64,000 nucleotides of DNA from Fibrella aquatilis (GCF_017353255.1 NZ_JAFMYU010000020.1:62001-126000), one strand, 5' to 3'. Shown: positions 39,473 through 50,700, counted from the first letter of the stretch. Notes: a model not told the origin generated them from the sequence alone. Numbers and translations are program-made.

Positions 39473-39964
39473 ATGCTCACCATTCGCCTGGCCACGGCGC
39501 AGGACCACGACGCGCTATGGTCTATTATTCAGCCCGTTATACAAACTGGCGACACCTATATGTACGCCCCCGACACCCCGCGCGAGGCGATGCTGGCCAC
39601 CTGGTTGGCCGATACCAAGCATACCTACGTAGCCGAAACAGACGAACAGGTAGTGGGCACGTTCTTTTTGTGCGCCAACCAGCCGGGCCTGGGCGCGCAC
39701 GTAGCCAACGCCGGGTATATGGTTCATCCCGATCAGCGCGGCAAAGGCATTGCCCGGCAACTGTGCCTCTTCTCGCTCGACGAAGCCCGTCGGCTGGGGT
39801 TTCAGGCCTTACAGTTCAACGCGGTTGTTTCCACCAATACGGTGGCTGTGCGGCTGTGGGAACAATGCGGGTTTAGCCGGGTGGGTACGGTGCCTAAGGC
39901 GTTCCGGCACCAGGCGCTGGGGCTGGTCGATACGTACGTGATGTACCAGTGGCTGGGTGCTTAG
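39473..39964 (+). CDS. GNAT-family N-acetyltransferase
   Basis: 163 residues from the ATG at 39473; a start inside the tandem repeat would add 19 unconserved residues. The acetyl-CoA pyrophosphate loop is visible as VHPDQRGKGIARQL, preceded by strand NAGYMV and followed by ALQFNAVVSTNTVAVRLWEQCGF, the typical end of GNAT folds. VGTFFLCANQ is strand 4. The acceptor could be an amine, a protein N-terminus or an antibiotic; nothing in the sequence decides. No adjacent partner gene is evident. Confidence 0.88.
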   Translation: MLTIRLATAQDHDALWSIIQPVIQTGDTYMYAPDTPREAMLATWLADTKHTYVAETDEQVVGTFFLCANQPGLGAHVANAGYMVHPDQRGKGIARQLCLFSLDEARRLGFQALQFNAVVSTNTVAVRLWEQCGFSRVGTVPKAFRHQALGLVDTYVMYQWLGA

Positions 39965-40013
39965 ATCACGCCTTAAATTCCGATTATAGCTATCGTTTCA
40001 TGGCTGGATAAAG

Positions 40014-40021
40014 TAAATTTG
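40014..40021 (+). promoter_or_regulatory. candidate -7 box of the histidine kinase gene
   Basis: TAAATTTG fits TAnnTTTG, 36 nt before the ATG at 40058. No -33 box at correct spacing is seen. Confidence 0.35.
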
Positions 40022-40057
40022 ACAAATGTACTCGTACCATATCTTCCTCAACCCGTT

Positions 40058-41920
40058 ATGAATGCAGTGGTTACCTCTGTGCCGACAGCCTGGTTGCAGC
40101 GCATAGTAGATGCCTCGCTGACGGGTATGGTGGTCTACGAAGCCGTCCACGCCGACGGTGACGAATCGGCTATTACCGACCTGCGTCTGGTACTGGCCAA
40201 CGAAGCGGCCAAAGCCGACTTCCCGTCAGACTGGTTCGCACAAACCCTGCTCGAAACGGCCCCTGAACTGGTCAGCACGCCTTTTTTCGCCCAACTGGTG
40301 GCCGTACTGGATGAGGGTACGTCCTGCCGGTTTACCTACACCACCAACCACGCCACCAACCCGCGCTGGTTTGAGGTGTCGGCGGTAAATATGGAGCAGC
40401 AGGGAGTGTTATCGTACCAGGAAACCACCGGGCAAAAGCGGCTGGAGCAGCAGGTTGATGAGTACAAGCACCTGATCGACAATGCGTTGGCGGGCATTTC
40501 GCACTTCACCAGCGTGCGCGACGACAACGGCACTATCATTGATTTCAGGTACAAATCATACAACAAAGCAGCCGGTGCGGTCACGGGCCTCACCGCCGAC
40601 GACGTGGTGGGCAAGGGCATGCTGGAGCTATTTCCCGAACACAAGACTAGCGGTTTTTTCGACAAATGGGTTGAACTGGTTGAAACCGGTGCTTCGGTGC
40701 GGTTTCAGGATCGGTACAAAGGCGAAGGCTACGATTTTTGGTTCGACACGCAGGCGGTGGCCTGGAAAGACGGCTTTATCCGGTCGTACATTGACATTAC
40801 GCCTATTAAAACGGCCGAACTCGCGCAGCAGCGGCAGGCCGAACTGTTGGACAGCCTGATTACCGCCGCACCCATGGCCGTGGCCCTGTACGAAGCCGTT
40901 CGGGATGCCGCCGGCGAGATCGAAGATTTTGTGTGTGTCCACGTCAATCAGGCCGCTGCCGATGCGCTCCAATTTCCGATAGCAGAATTAAACGGCAAAC
41001 GCATGACGGCCATCAACCCACGTGTGAAATCGAGCCACGCCTACGAACATTACCTGCACGTGACCACTACGGGAGAGCCATTGCAGTTTGAACGGCAACT
41101 GGGCAACCAATGGTTTTTGGTGTCGATGGTCAAGTTTGGCGATGGCTTCGTGAGCGCCTCGCTCGACGTGACCGAAAGCCGACTGTATCGGCAGCAGCTG
41201 GAGGCAGCCAACCAGGAGTTGCTACATTCAAACGACAACCTGCAACAGTTTGCCTACGTGGCCAGCCACGACCTGCAGGAACCCCTGCGGAAGATCCGCG
41301 CCTTCAGCGACCTCATCGGCGAACGCTACGGGGTCGAACTCGGTGCTTTCGGGCAGGATGCCCTCCAGCGGATGCAGTCGGCGGCGGGGCGCATGAGTCA
41401 GCTCATCAACGACCTGCTCATCTATTCGCGGATTACGACGCACCGGCAGCCCTTTGCGCCCGTTGATCTGGAACAACTCCTCGACGAGGTGCTGCTGGAC
41501 CTCGACCTGCGCCTGGCCGAAACCGGGGCCGTGCTAGAGCGCGACCAACTGCCCGTGGTGGCGGGCGATAGTTCGCAGTTGCGCCAGTTGCTCCATAACC
41601 TGCTTACCAACGCGCTGAAGTTCCACCCATTGCACAGCCCCGAACACGTCCCCCACATTCAAATCCGTTGCCAGCGCACCGAAACCGACGGCCACGGCTG
41701 GTATGAGATCAGCATCATCGACAACGGCATCGGCTTCGACGATAAATACACCGACCGCATCTTTCAGGTGTTCCAGCGCCTGCATGCTCAGCAGCTATAC
41801 CCCGGCACGGGCGTAGGCCTGGCCATCTGCTTCCGTGTAGTAGACAGCCACGGCGGCACCATCAGCGCCACCAGCCAACCCGGCGAAGGCTCAACATTCC
41901 TGGTGCGGCTACCAGCGTAG
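40058..41920 (+). CDS. soluble PAS-domain sensor histidine kinase
   Basis: 620 residues from the ATG at 40058; a TTG at 40019 overlaps the promoter box. No membrane span, so a cytoplasmic sensor. Three PAS-like segments (about 10-130, 135-255, 265-380) lead to a short coiled coil and the dimerisation domain with His404 in [17 protein letters not shown]. The ATPase domain shows the N box [14 protein letters not shown]1 [10 protein letters not shown] and G2 [10 protein letters not shown]. The PAS segments are of the kind that binds small ligands or flavin, but no ligand is evident. No response regulator is adjacent, so it is an orphan. Confidence 0.92.
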   Translation: MNAVVTSVPTAWLQRIVDASLTGMVVYEAVHADGDESAITDLRLVLANEAAKADFPSDWFAQTLLETAPELVSTPFFAQLVAVLDEGTSCRFTYTTNHATNPRWFEVSAVNMEQQGVLSYQETTGQKRLEQQVDEYKHLIDNALAGISHFTSVRDDNGTIIDFRYKSYNKAAGAVTGLTADDVVGKGMLELFPEHKTSGFFDKWVELVETGASVRFQDRYKGEGYDFWFDTQAVAWKDGFIRSYIDITPIKTAELAQQRQAELLDSLITAAPMAVALYEAVRDAAGEIEDFVCVHVNQAAADALQFPIAELNGKRMTAINPRVKSSHAYEHYLHVTTTGEPLQFERQLGNQWFLVSMVKFGDGFVSASLDVTESRLYRQQLEAANQELLHSNDNLQQFAYVASHDLQEPLRKIRAFSDLIGERYGVELGAFGQDALQRMQSAAGRMSQLINDLLIYSRITTHRQPFAPVDLEQLLDEVLLDLDLRLAETGAVLERDQLPVVAGDSSQLRQLLHNLLTNALKFHPLHSPEHVPHIQIRCQRTETDGHGWYEISIIDNGIGFDDKYTDRIFQVFQRLHAQQLYPGTGVGLAICFRVVDSHGGTISATSQPGEGSTFLVRLPA

Positions 41921-41922
41921 GG

Positions 41923-42010
41923 GTGAAAGAGTGAAAGCGTGAAGGGAGGCCGTTGTCGCTTGGCTCCAGCCGAGTGACAACGGCCTCCCTTCACGCTTTC
42001 ACTCTTTCAC
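41923..42010. repeat. long inverted repeat 21 (35-bp perfect arms)
   Basis: Arms 41923-41957 and 41976-42010 are perfect complements. The outer word GTGAAAGAGTGAAAGCGTGA is shared with repeat 9; the inner arm is GGGAGGCCGTTGTC. It lies between the histidine kinase stop and the displaced sprA tail, so it is a plausible original 3' boundary of sprA. Confidence 0.96.
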
Positions 42011-42034
42011 CATTCGCTCTTTCACTATTCCCCC

Positions 42035-42219
42035 CTACTGCGCCAAATTAAACCTCGCCTGGATGCCCCCGGCGGTGGTGGCGCGGATGAAGCTGTTGGT
42101 CACGAGGGGATCATTGAAGGAGCGGTCGAAGTAGGCGTTCAGGCTTAGGCGGCTGTTGACTACGTAGCTGATCTGGGGGCGCAACTGGAAGTTGACGTTA
42201 CCCGCCACGATGGTCTGCT
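42035..42219 (-). pseudogene. duplicated 3' end of sprA (orphan tail)
   Basis: This stretch repeats the last 61 codons and TAG stop of sprA, whose complete copy ends at 44795, exactly 2760 bp away. Over 42034-42219, 178 of 186 bases match. Of the 8 differences, 7 are silent and one swaps Val for Ile (NVNF against NINF). Homology stops abruptly at 42219, three codons from the end of the immunity-like gene. The fragment has no start codon or signal and cannot make a protein alone. The silent-only drift shows that both copies were under selection as functional SprA ends before they came together. See the cassette finding. Confidence 0.95.
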
Positions 42220-42225
42220 GAGAAT

Positions 42226-42699
42226 TTAACTCCCTAGGTTCTGCACATTTTGCTCAATCTGAGCGACAAAATCATCTAGTGAAATGGTGATCATTTTCGT
42301 ATTAGTAAAGGCTTCATCCTCAGCACTCATTGGTAATGGTACGCTCTTGAGAGGGTCAATATTCCATCCAAAAAATCTACGTGTTACTCCATAACCAATA
42401 ATCAAATTATCTCTGCTTTGCGTCACTTTCAGATAGCCTATATACTCATCTGAAAAATCAAACGGCAGATAAACAGTTTCATCTTGCTTGATATTTTCAA
42501 TAACGGATTTCCATTCTAATAATATGTGTTTCAAAACAGTCGCTGCTTTATTGAACACGCCATGTTCAGGGATTGAGCCTTCATCTATCACAAAAAAATA
42601 AGAGTCAACGACTTTTTCCAACTGCATTTCTTGCCATGTCACGAAGACGTCTTCGTGAGCAGATCTCTTGATATTATCAATAAGCCTAATGTTGATCAT
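42226..42699 (-). CDS. candidate immunity protein of the toxin cassette
   Basis: 157 residues, no signal peptide or membrane span, therefore cytosolic. The sequence is acidic and markedly A+T rich compared with sprA. It starts MINIRLIDNIKRSAHEDVF and ends DDFVAQIEQNVQNLGS; a middle part WKSVIENIKQDETVYLPFDF is typical of small immunity-like proteins, but no family is recognised with certainty. It lies 63 nt downstream of the toxin-like gene on the same strand, the position expected for an immunity gene, and ends next to the duplicated sprA tail. The call is from position and composition. The gap to the toxin holds a small perfect hairpin. Confidence 0.6.
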   Translation of the reverse strand: MINIRLIDNIKRSAHEDVFVTWQEMQLEKVVDSYFFVIDEGSIPEHGVFNKAATVLKHILLEWKSVIENIKQDETVYLPFDFSDEYIGYLKVTQSRDNLIIGYGVTRRFFGWNIDPLKSVPLPMSAEDEAFTNTKMITISLDDFVAQIEQNVQNLGS

Positions 42700-42715
42700 C
42701 TTTGTATATTAGTGA

Positions 42716-42762
42716 TTTACAATTGGCAGTTTCTGCTCTAGGCAGAAACTGCCAATTGTAAA
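42716..42762. repeat. perfect 21-bp hairpin between toxin and immunity genes
   Basis: TTTACAATTGGCAGTTTCTGC (positions 42716-42736) is matched by 42742-42762 with a 5-nt loop. It follows the toxin stop and could attenuate or stabilise the joint mRNA. Confidence 0.93.
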
Positions 42763-44673
42763 TTATTTAATAGGATAAGCAGAGATAACCCTTGTAACAC
42801 CATTTTTTTCAAAAGTTACTAAACGTAAGGAACTCAAGGACGCTCCTGAACCTATCGAACCACCCTCCCAACCTATTACTTTACCCATTGGAATGTCTCT
42901 GGTCAAATAGCCCCTACTGTCTACAAATCCACTAATTCCATTATTTATGGCTTTTTCATAAGCGTCGTCCACTAGGCCAACCAATTCAGATGCTGGCCCA
43001 TTAAACACCCCTTGGTATTCTTTTACAAGATTATTGTTCAAGTGGTTAAATACATGACTGAGCGCATCTTCAGGGTTTTTTGTGAGGCCGTAAGCTAAAC
43101 CTTTGCTTGAGAAGAAAACCTTTATGCTACTGTCAAATTTCAAGGCATTTTTTGCCCATTTGCCAAAGGTAGCCATTTGACCACCAATAGGCAGTGTAGC
43201 TGCAAAACTGAAGCCAGCGTTTCCAGGCTCGCCCTCAAGTAGGTAAATACCACCGTTTATCAGGTCGGGCAGTTCACCAACTCCCGGTACAAGTCCTGCA
43301 ATATCGAAGAAGAAATGAATAGCTCCCATTGAGACATTCTTCACCGCTTCAATCAAACAACGTGCCTGACTCCAGTCAGGATGCATCATATGCAAGACGG
43401 CCGATTCACGGGCCAGTTTCTGTACGTATTGCAATTGGGTCATTATAGGATAACCCGGACTCTCGAAAGGCTGTTGTTCCAGTTGATTGAAATTGGACAA
43501 ACCAAAAACAGTGAGAATGCGATTTGCTGCTTCAATCTCGTACGGGTCCGTATCGTCAACTATATTATAAGCTATATAAGTACAAACAAATTGCTGAAAC
43601 ATTTGAGCACTTGGCCGATCTCCGTTTTGAGCAATGTAGTTCTTCATGCTGTACATTACCGGCTGATACGTCCTCATTAATGACCTCTCAGGCTCGTTAA
43701 AAAATATCGACGGTGAGTGGTAGTACTCCATTGCATAAAGGAATCTGTCAACCTCACTTTGACCCGACACGCCATTATCATCTAAGGTTTGGGGTGGCTC
43801 ACCACCGCCGCTACCAGTACCGCCACCGCCACCGCCGCCACCACCGCCGCCACCATCGCCGCTACCGCCCCCACCATCGCCGCCACCAGTACCACCACCA
43901 CCGGTTCCTCCTGTACCGCCCGTACCGCCGCTACCGTTACCACCTCCGCTACAGGATACAGTGCCTACTAATATGAAATCCATTCCATTGATTCTAATAT
44001 GCGGGTCTCCTGCCGATCCCGAATTAGGGGGTGCCCCACTACCCACCTGAGCAGTGCCTGATTGATCAGTAGCTTCATAGATGTACTCTTCGCATTCAGA
44101 CCGCCGCCCATTTTTGTCAGTTGTTGGCTTCCCCTTCATCACGTCTTTGAGTGTGCCGTTTACATACCGGCGGGTTTCCAAAAGCGTGGTCTCGTCCAGA
44201 CCGTAAACCAGGACCGAGCCGGAAAAGTCTTCTCCCTTTACCCGCTTGTTTTTGGCCCGGTAAGCTTCATCGGGCAGTACAACCATAATGTATGATTGCA
44301 TAGCACCCGCTTTGTCTTTGTAGGTCACCAGCTTGGTTTGCACCCGCAAGCCTTGCGGATCGCCTGATATTCCGTCACCGGCATATAGGCCGAGACGCAT
44401 AGCATAATTGTAGACCAGCGGTGTGACGACAGCTATGTTGCCGCTTTTACATTTGATCTCTTTGGCCAGATTCCAAAGCGGCAGGCGATTTTGTAGGTCA
44501 TTCGTGCCCCGGGCGTTGGGGTTCGACCAGGCTTCGTAATAGTGTCTGGCTTCGTTGAGGGAAACATCGGGTGCAGCCGGTTCAACAAGGATGTCACGGG
44601 CGGGCTGGCAAGCCCATTGAGAGGCGATCATGGTCAAGGCAACGACCAGAAAACGCAGGTAACGAGAAGTCAT
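42763..44673 (-). CDS. polymorphic-toxin-like lipoprotein
   Basis: 636 residues from the ATG at 44673; an upstream TTG would translate a hairpin arm. A lipoprotein signal (VVALTMIASQWAC, Cys22) is followed by a structured domain to about 230, then a long Gly-rich linker. A helical domain follows, then a pre-toxin helix, FFFDIAGLVPGVGELPDLI... (from about 450), the hydrophobic module often found before toxin tips. The last about 110 residues include LSHVFNHLNNN, DSRGYLTRDIPMGKV and VTRVISAYPIK, reminiscent of EndoU/BECR-type RNase toxins; this is by pattern. No T9SS C-terminal domain is visible. The gene is A+T rich towards its 3' end. Confidence 0.75.
   Translation of the reverse strand: MTSRYLRFLVVALTMIASQWACQPARDILVEPAAPDVSLNEARHYYEAWSNPNARGTNDLQNRLPLWNLAKEIKCKSGNIAVVTPLVYNYAMRLGLYAGDGISGDPQGLRVQTKLVTYKDKAGAMQSYIMVVLPDEAYRAKNKRVKGEDFSGSVLVYGLDETTLLETRRYVNGTLKDVMKGKPTTDKNGRRSECEEYIYEATDQSGTAQVGSGAPPNSGSAGDPHIRINGMDFILVGTVSCSGGGNGSGGTGGTGGTGGGGTGGGDGGGGSGDGGGGGGGGGGGGTGSGGGEPPQTLDDNGVSGQSEVDRFLYAMEYYHSPSIFFNEPERSLMRTYQPVMYSMKNYIAQNGDRPSAQMFQQFVCTYIAYNIVDDTDPYEIEAANRILTVFGLSNFNQLEQQPFESPGYPIMTQLQYVQKLARESAVLHMMHPDWSQARCLIEAVKNVSMGAIHFFFDIAGLVPGVGELPDLINGGIYLLEGEPGNAGFSFAATLPIGGQMATFGKWAKNALKFDSSIKVFFSSKGLAYGLTKNPEDALSHVFNHLNNNLVKEYQGVFNGPASELVGLVDDAYEKAINNGISGFVDSRGYLTRDIPMGKVIGWEGGSIGSGASLSSLRLVTFEKNGVTRVISAYPIK
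43795..43953 (-). repeat. glycine-rich triplet repeat in the toxin gene
   Basis: Degenerate runs of (ACC/GCC) on the plus strand encode a linker of about 50 residues, almost all Gly with Ser, Thr and Asp. It separates the N-terminal lipoprotein part from the helical/toxin part and could change length in frame by slippage. Confidence 0.8.
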
Positions 44674-44731
44674 AGAGTTAATTGGATAAGATTCATTTCC
44701 TTTGAAATGAATCTTATCCAATTAACTCTAT
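44672..44731 (-). promoter_or_regulatory. perfect 28-bp hairpin overlapping the toxin start codon
   Basis: Arms 44672-44699 and 44704-44731 pair perfectly with a 4-nt loop. On the mRNA, the second half of the stem ends with the A and U of the toxin AUG, so the start codon would be closed when the hairpin forms. The sequence is unlike the word families of the other repeats. Confidence 0.93.
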
Positions 44732-44794
44732 AGTCATAGTATCTTTTGAGGGAACGGTCAATTTTCGTGTAGCTACATTCAATGAATGTATATC

Positions 44795-47700
44795 CTACTG
44801 CGCCAAATTAAACCGAGCCTGGATGCCCCCGGCGGTGGTGGCGCGGATGAAGCTGTTGGTGACGAGGGGGTCGTTGAAGGAGCGGTCGAAGTAGGCGTTC
44901 AGGCTTAGGCGGCTGTTGACTACGTAGCTGATCTGGGGGCGCAACTGGAAGTTGATATTACCCGCCACAATGGTCTGCTCCGCGTCGAGTTTGCGCTGAA
45001 TGGTGCGGGTGTCGCGCAGGGTGAGGGCGCACTGGAAGGTGAGGTCGTTTTTCAGCCGTTTCACCTGCCCATTCACCAGGAACGGCAGCCGGATGTTTTT
45101 CTTCGTGAAACCCAGCGACCCCGTGATGTCTTTGGTGGTCACCTCCGCCACCTGCGCGTTAGAGAGATTCAGGCCGGCCTCGCGGGCGCGGTTGTACGTT
45201 AGCGACCCCGTCAGGCGGCTTTTGGTCTGGAAATTCACGCCAATAAACGGCTCGAACCGTTCCGACATCGTGATCGTACTCATCACAAAGGCCGGAATAA
45301 ACTGCCCATAGGTGGTCAGTTGCCGCGACAGCGGGTAGCCCGAAATGGCCAGGTTCACATACTGCGCCTCGTAGCTTAGCGACGACACGAAGTTGCCCAC
45401 GCTGTAGTTCGAGTTGTAGCGGTGCGTGAGGTTAAACGACGTAAACAGCTTCTGAAACGGCTTCAACTTGGTTAGCCCCTGGTAGTTCAAATCCCAGTTG
45501 GGAAACGGGATGCTGTAGAACGGCGAATACTTCACCGAATAGGGATTGGCCCCGCTGTAGGCTGCAAAAAACGCCGGAATCAGCACGTCCTGCGACTTGT
45601 TGTCGTAGGCGCTGGGGTTGTCGGCGGCGATTTTGTTATCGACGTTCAACCGGTCTTTGATGATGGTCCGGTACTGCTCGAACCGGTCGAAAATAGGCGA
45701 GGTGTTGTCTGACCGCAGGCCTTCGAAGGTAGTGCCGAACGACAGGTACGACATGCTGTAGCTGCCGCTGCGCACGGGGTTCTGGTAGCTGAAACCCGCC
45801 CCCTGCAACGCCGGGCGGTAGAACACCTGGTAGTTGTCGGCGCGGTTGTAGTTGGCGTTGACCACCAATCTGAAATCGCGGAAGGGTTCGAGCGTGGTGC
45901 TGGCCGTAAACCGCCGCGTAATGGTCTGGGTAAAGGGGGCGTTTTGCACAATACTCGGCGAGAGCCACCCACGTTGTGCGGCCCGGTCGGCGATACCCGC
46001 ATCCTGACTACCCAACACAAACGGCAGGCCCGGCGCACCGTACTGATCCATCCCAAACAAGGCCGGTGACCGCAGGAAGCCGGGCAGGATGGTGCCCTCC
46101 TGCAAGTTGTAGGTCACGTTGATGCCCCGCACCGTCAGCAGCGCCCGCACAAAGCTCTTGGCCAGGCGGTTGCCGCCGGGGTTAATGTCTTGAATACTAC
46201 CGGGGTTACGAGCAAAATTAAGCTTCGCCGGACTAGGCGTATTGGCCCAGCGCAGGGCCTTGATTTTGTTGTAGAGCAGCACCAGGTCTACGCGCCCCTG
46301 AATGTTGAGGTCGCGGGTGTTGCGAATGGTGTTGCCAAAGGGAATGTTCAGCGAGTCCTGGATGCCGTAGGAATTGGCCTGGAATTGGTATTCAGTGCGG
46401 GCACCCACGTCGGCGGTGATCCAGTTCAGCACCGGAAACTTGTCGAACGGTACGCGGTAGGTGGCGTTGAAGCTCTGCACGTAGTTCTTCATCCGGCCCA
46501 GGTTCTGCACGTTCCGCCACACCGAATCGCGCTTGGCCTGGGTGTTGATGTCGCCCTGCGGTTCGTCGATGATCGAGTTGGCGGCGGCGCGGTAGGTCAG
46601 CACCAGGCTTTTGGTCAGGTTCCAGGTGATGTCGTAATAGCGATTGAAGAGGAAGTATTTCTCAAACTGCGGGGCAATGCCGTTGGTGGTTAGGTCGGAA
46701 TTGCGGAGTTGCGTTTTAATAAAACTGCGGTCCATATCAGTACGGAACGACACCAGCGTGGGCAGCAGCGTGAGGTTGAAATCCTTTAGCCAGTAGAGGT
46801 ATTTACGCTCCAGCCCCTTCACGTTGCGGAACGGCTCGAACGGTTTGGGCTGGCTCGAAAACGTGTAGGTAAACCCGCCCCGGTACTGCTCCTGGAGGTA
46901 TTCGCCCGTCAGAATATTCGACCGTGTGATGTTATTGAAGGCGTAGTTAAACCCAAAATTCTCAATGTCCCACGGACGCGGAATGGCCGCCGTGTTCGTG
47001 CGGATCTTGCGCACGTTTGAGAAGTTGATGCCCTGCCGCACGGTGATGTCCTGCACCAGTCGGCGGTAGAGATTACGGTCTACGCCGTCGGGTAGGCTGG
47101 CCAGTGACGTCTCCAGCGGGGTGTCGGGGTCGAGGGGGTTAAACTGCGGGGTCACGTGCCGGGTGTCGTAGTTCACGTAGACCGGTATTTTCAGGCCCCA
47201 TTTTTCGGGCGTGAACTTGTCGAGGGCCACGGCGGCGGTGAGGCCATATTCGGTGGTAAACTCGCGGGTGCGTTCGCTGGGCTTGGTTTGCACGCCGCCA
47301 AACCCAAAGGTGGTGTAGCGCCCCGACGCCGTAATCGTGGCCAGGTCGGCCAGGCGGATGTTGGCCGCCCCAATGGCCGCGTAGCCCGATTTCTGGTTGA
47401 TACCCACCGCCCGGAGTTCGTCTACCCACACGGTAAAGCTCCGCGTCTGCTCATCCACCGATTTGGGGTTGCGCACTCCGATCATGATGCTCTGCACAGA
47501 GCTTAAATCCGGGTTGCCCACCACCGTGAGTTGGTATCGTTGATTCTCTGATGGCAATGTAAACCCGACGCCCGACGCCCGGCCGTTGGCGCGGTTGCGG
47601 GCGGCTTTCAGGTTAATCAGTTCGTCAAAAGCTAGGTCCAACTCATTCTGGTAAGGCCACACGTCTTCGGGAATATTAGTGCCTTCGGGCGTAGCCAGCA

Positions 47701-50700
47701 GACCGGGCACTTCAATTTCGTAGTAGTTTTCGGTGTAGTCGGTGCCAATGCGGATAAACGCACTCACCGGCCCGCTTTGGGGGGTAATGGTCTTGTCGGG
47801 GCTGTGCATGTGAATGAACATCTTCAGCCGGTCGCGAAACAGGAAGTCGAAATTGGTGTTTTTGAACGCCCCCCGCGAGTCGCCGTCGCGCAGGTTGGTC
47901 ACACTTAGGGCCATCGACTGCTCGTTGAGGGCCACGTCGGTCACCTGCGTGTAGTCGCGGTCGCGGATGAACCCCGGCGGCACCGAGTAGGCGTACTTGT
48001 CGTTGGTGGTCTGGCTGTTTTCTTCAATGTTAACCGCCGACACCTTAAACTGGGCATCGTAGGGTTCGGGCACCTCCTGCAAGCCGCGCTGCGTAAGGTC
48101 GCCGGTGTATTTGCGGTACTGGTTGGCTTCCATCTGCAACTGGGCAAACCGCAGCACCACCGGCTCCTGAAAATCGGTCAGCACCATCCGCATAAACCGG
48201 ATCGACTTAAAGCCGTTGATGTTGCCAAACTTGCGGGCGGGCGTGCGCACCGGCACCCGGAATAGGTACCAGTTTACCCCTTCGGCGTTCACTTTGTCAA
48301 TGATGTAGCCCGTGCCCACCTGTAGCCGATCTTTCGACAGCGGAATGTCGTATTCGTAGTAGGCCTCCTCTTCGTTGATGGTATTGTCGCCGTTAAGGTC
48401 CTCAATATCAGGCAGAATGCTGTTGGCCGGGGTGGTATACTGGTTCAGGTCGTTGGCGTTTTCGGGCGAGTTGTTCTGCATACCCAAAAACTGCTTGTAC
48501 CGGGCCACGATGTACTTCACCGAGTCGGCCTGGGCACCGAGGTAGAACCGGAAGTCGTCATTGGAAGGGTCATCCAGAATCTGCTTTTGCGCTTCGGCAT
48601 CCGTCACACGTGCCCGAACGGCATCCAGATAGGGTTTGAATTTGGCCTGTTCCTGGGCGTTGTTCAGACCGTCGAGGCCAATATCCTGCCTCTCGCGGGC
48701 ACCGGCCTGATTGGTAAAGGCGTTGGTCACAAACTGCTGCCGCGGCGCGTTGCCCCAGGGCGTCACATCTACGCCCCGGTTGCGGGCATTGGTGGTGTCG
48801 ATGGGAAAGCCGTTCTCAAATTCGTACCGTCCGTCTTTAATCACGTCTTCCGAAATGTCGCCCAGGTTGAAGCGGAGCAGGCCACCCGTTTTGTTGGGTT
48901 TGTTCTTCGTGTTGTCAGGCGTGCCGCGCACGGGGTCGTCGGTGAAGGGGTCCATCATCCAGAACGTGATGTTCTCGATGTTGGCATTGTCGAAATCATT
49001 GTCTGACGAAACCGCCCGCGTAACGGCCCCGAAATTCTGCCGGGGGTTTTTCAGCGTTCCGTCCGAATTCAGGTCGGGGTTGTAGTTGTACATACCCCGT
49101 TCGGCTGGGAAGTAGGCTACGTCGAGCACGTTTTCGGGCAGCTGAATCTGCCGCGCCGACCGCCCCGGAAAAATAGACGTGGGCAGGAAAAATTTCTCGT
49201 TGACGTTGTTTAGGTCCTCGGCCGTGAGGTTAACACTGATGCCCGACGCGCCACCCGGCAGGCCCAGCGTCTGGTCTACGTTATAGACCGAAATCCGCGC
49301 CCGGCGGTAGCCGTATTCCAGCGGCGCGGAAAACGTGCCCTGCGGAAAACTTTGTGGCGTGGCCCCCAGTCGCCACCGAACGGGCTGCCGCGTGAGGTCG
49401 AAAATGGTGCGGGTGGCTTCAAAATCGTCAATGAAAGCGTTGTTATTCACCGACTTAGCCAGGCCAGGTAAAAATTGGGCACCCTCGCCCGTGAACTGAA
49501 TGGCCGAGGGTTCTTTGGTCTGAATCAGGGGCAGCCTATCAAGCAGCCGCGTAAGGCCGGGGGCATCTTTGCGCAGGTTGATGTCTACGCCCAGCATGGT
49601 GTTGTTGATCGGTTCGTTGCCAATGGCCACCCGCGTGAGGAACCCCGCCGGGGTTTCGCGCATGTTCATGGCCGTGAACCCCAGGTTAATGTCGGGGGCC
49701 AGGCGGTAGTCGAACCGGCCACCGATGAGGGTGCGTATCTGGTTCTGAAACAAATCGGGCAGTTCGTAAGTGATGCGGATTTCGCGGCCCGAATTGGCAA
49801 TGCTTTCGTTGATAAACCGGATGCGCTGCGCCTCGATCACGTAGTCCTGCCCCGCCACCAGCGGCACCCCACCCGCCGACACCTGCACCGACTGCTCTTT
49901 CACACCGTAGGGCAAGTCGGTGGGTACGCCGTTGGTAGACTGGTAGCTGCCGCGCAGGAAAAACTTGTTCTTCAACGCCACCTGCTGCGCGTCGGCCAGG
50001 GTGGTGCGGTAGAGTTCGCTGAACACATACTTGGCCTTCGATTCGGGGGTGCTCAGCTTCCGGTCCAGAAACGAGCCGAAGGGTTCCAGCACCGGAAAGA
50101 TCACCACGCCATTGCGACTGTCGATGGTGACGCCCTCCACGTAGTCGAAATTACCGTCGGCGGGGCGGTCCAGTTGCTGGTTTAGCTGGTCCATGTTAAA
50201 GACCTGCACTAGCGGAATGCCCGCCAGGTCACTGTCTTGCAACACGGGGTTGTCGAAACCCGTAACGTCGTCTTTGTAGATGATGCGAAGCTGGAACCCC
50301 TGCCGCGCCAGTGCCGTGGTGTTGAGCGAATATACGTTTTTCATCATCAGGTTCCACATCGGATTCTGAAGGTTGTTGCGTATCGTCGATGACTTCAACA
50401 GCTTCAGGTACAGTACTTTATCATCGCTCTGTCCCTGATAGTCTTCCGTCAGTTCGCCCACCTGGTAGTGCTTGCCCTGGTAGGTGTATTCGTAGGAAAC
50501 GGCCAGTACTTCGTCGTTGCGTAAGGGTGTCGTGAGCGAGATGTAGCCCAATTCGGGCTGGAACCGGTACTCGCGTTCGGTGAGGCGTTTGGCCCCACGT
50601 AGCAGGTCGTAATCGGTGCCTTTTTGCAGGCCAAACGTGTTGGTCAACTCGTCGGTGGTGCGGTCTACCTGGCGCAGGTTGGCGTTGGCTTTCACGCGGC

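Noticed and set aside
42035-42219. The second sprA tail as part of a larger sprA paralogue
   Set aside because: Similarity ends abruptly at 42219, followed directly by the immunity-like gene. No further SprA-like sequence is found.
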